Shown here piece by piece: positions 6,628-6,629 of a stretch of DNA of 6,629 nt. The stretch spans positions 1 through 6,629 of the forward strand of contig JAQBZT010000172.1 in NCBI GenBank assembly GCA_027622355.1. Reading direction: 5' to 3'. The notes below the pieces were generated by a model. The model was not told the origin of the DNA. It saw only the letters and a program-made list of their open reading frames with translations, and did not search any database. Both the position numbers and the translations under genes were made by a program. Position 1 is the stretch's first letter. Each line of letters opens with the position of its first letter. This DNA is from a bacterium. Lineage in GTDB: Bacteria > UBA8248.

Positions 6628-6629
6628 CG

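Noticed and set aside
1..6629. Defence system, mobile element, CRISPR array, tRNA or prophage content
   Set aside because: I found no transposase, integrase, nuclease, direct-repeat array or RNA gene signature; the genes are an ordinary importer operon and a cupin.

Overview
This 6.6-kb GC-rich window (roughly 60% G+C by eye) is from a Gram-negative-type bacterium. The evidence for that is a periplasmic binding protein with a cleavable signal peptide and no lipobox cysteine. I cannot place it more precisely; codon use and gene style would fit a proteobacterium or a related uncultured lineage. There is no mobile element, CRISPR array or RNA gene that I can support. About 97% of the window is coding.

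Layout. Bases 1-273 (+ strand) hold a small cupin-fold protein, probably cut at its 5' end by the window edge. Everything else is one minus-strand gene run, transcribed from about 6530 down to 270. In order it encodes a periplasmic solute-binding protein (6530-5415), a fused two-domain ABC permease (5300-3552), two paralogous ABC ATPases in tandem (3539-2433 and 2412-1315), and a CapA/PGA_cap-type predicted metallophosphoesterase (1307-270). From the permease on, the gaps are 12, 20 and 7 nt, so these genes look like one operon. The only sizeable internal gap (114 nt, between binding protein and permease) contains a perfect 12-bp-stem hairpin. The operon and the cupin gene converge and share a CTAG at their stop codons.

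How the parts fit. The binding protein captures a solute in the periplasm. The 12-helix permease carries two EAA loops, one per half, for ATPase docking. The two intact ATPases may form a heterodimer or serve alternately. The set belongs to the FbpABC/AfuABC/ThiBPQ/PotABCD-like importers, and automatic pipelines would probably call it 'iron(III) ABC transporter'. However, the paired tyrosines that bind ferric iron in classical FbpA are not visible in this binding protein, so I leave the substrate open. The co-transcribed cytosolic phosphoesterase makes a phosphorylated or phosphate-ester substrate worth considering. That is inference only.

I did not find a clearly new system. The points most worth checking are the two-ATPase plus phosphoesterase arrangement, the binding protein's divergent ligand site, and the intergenic hairpin.
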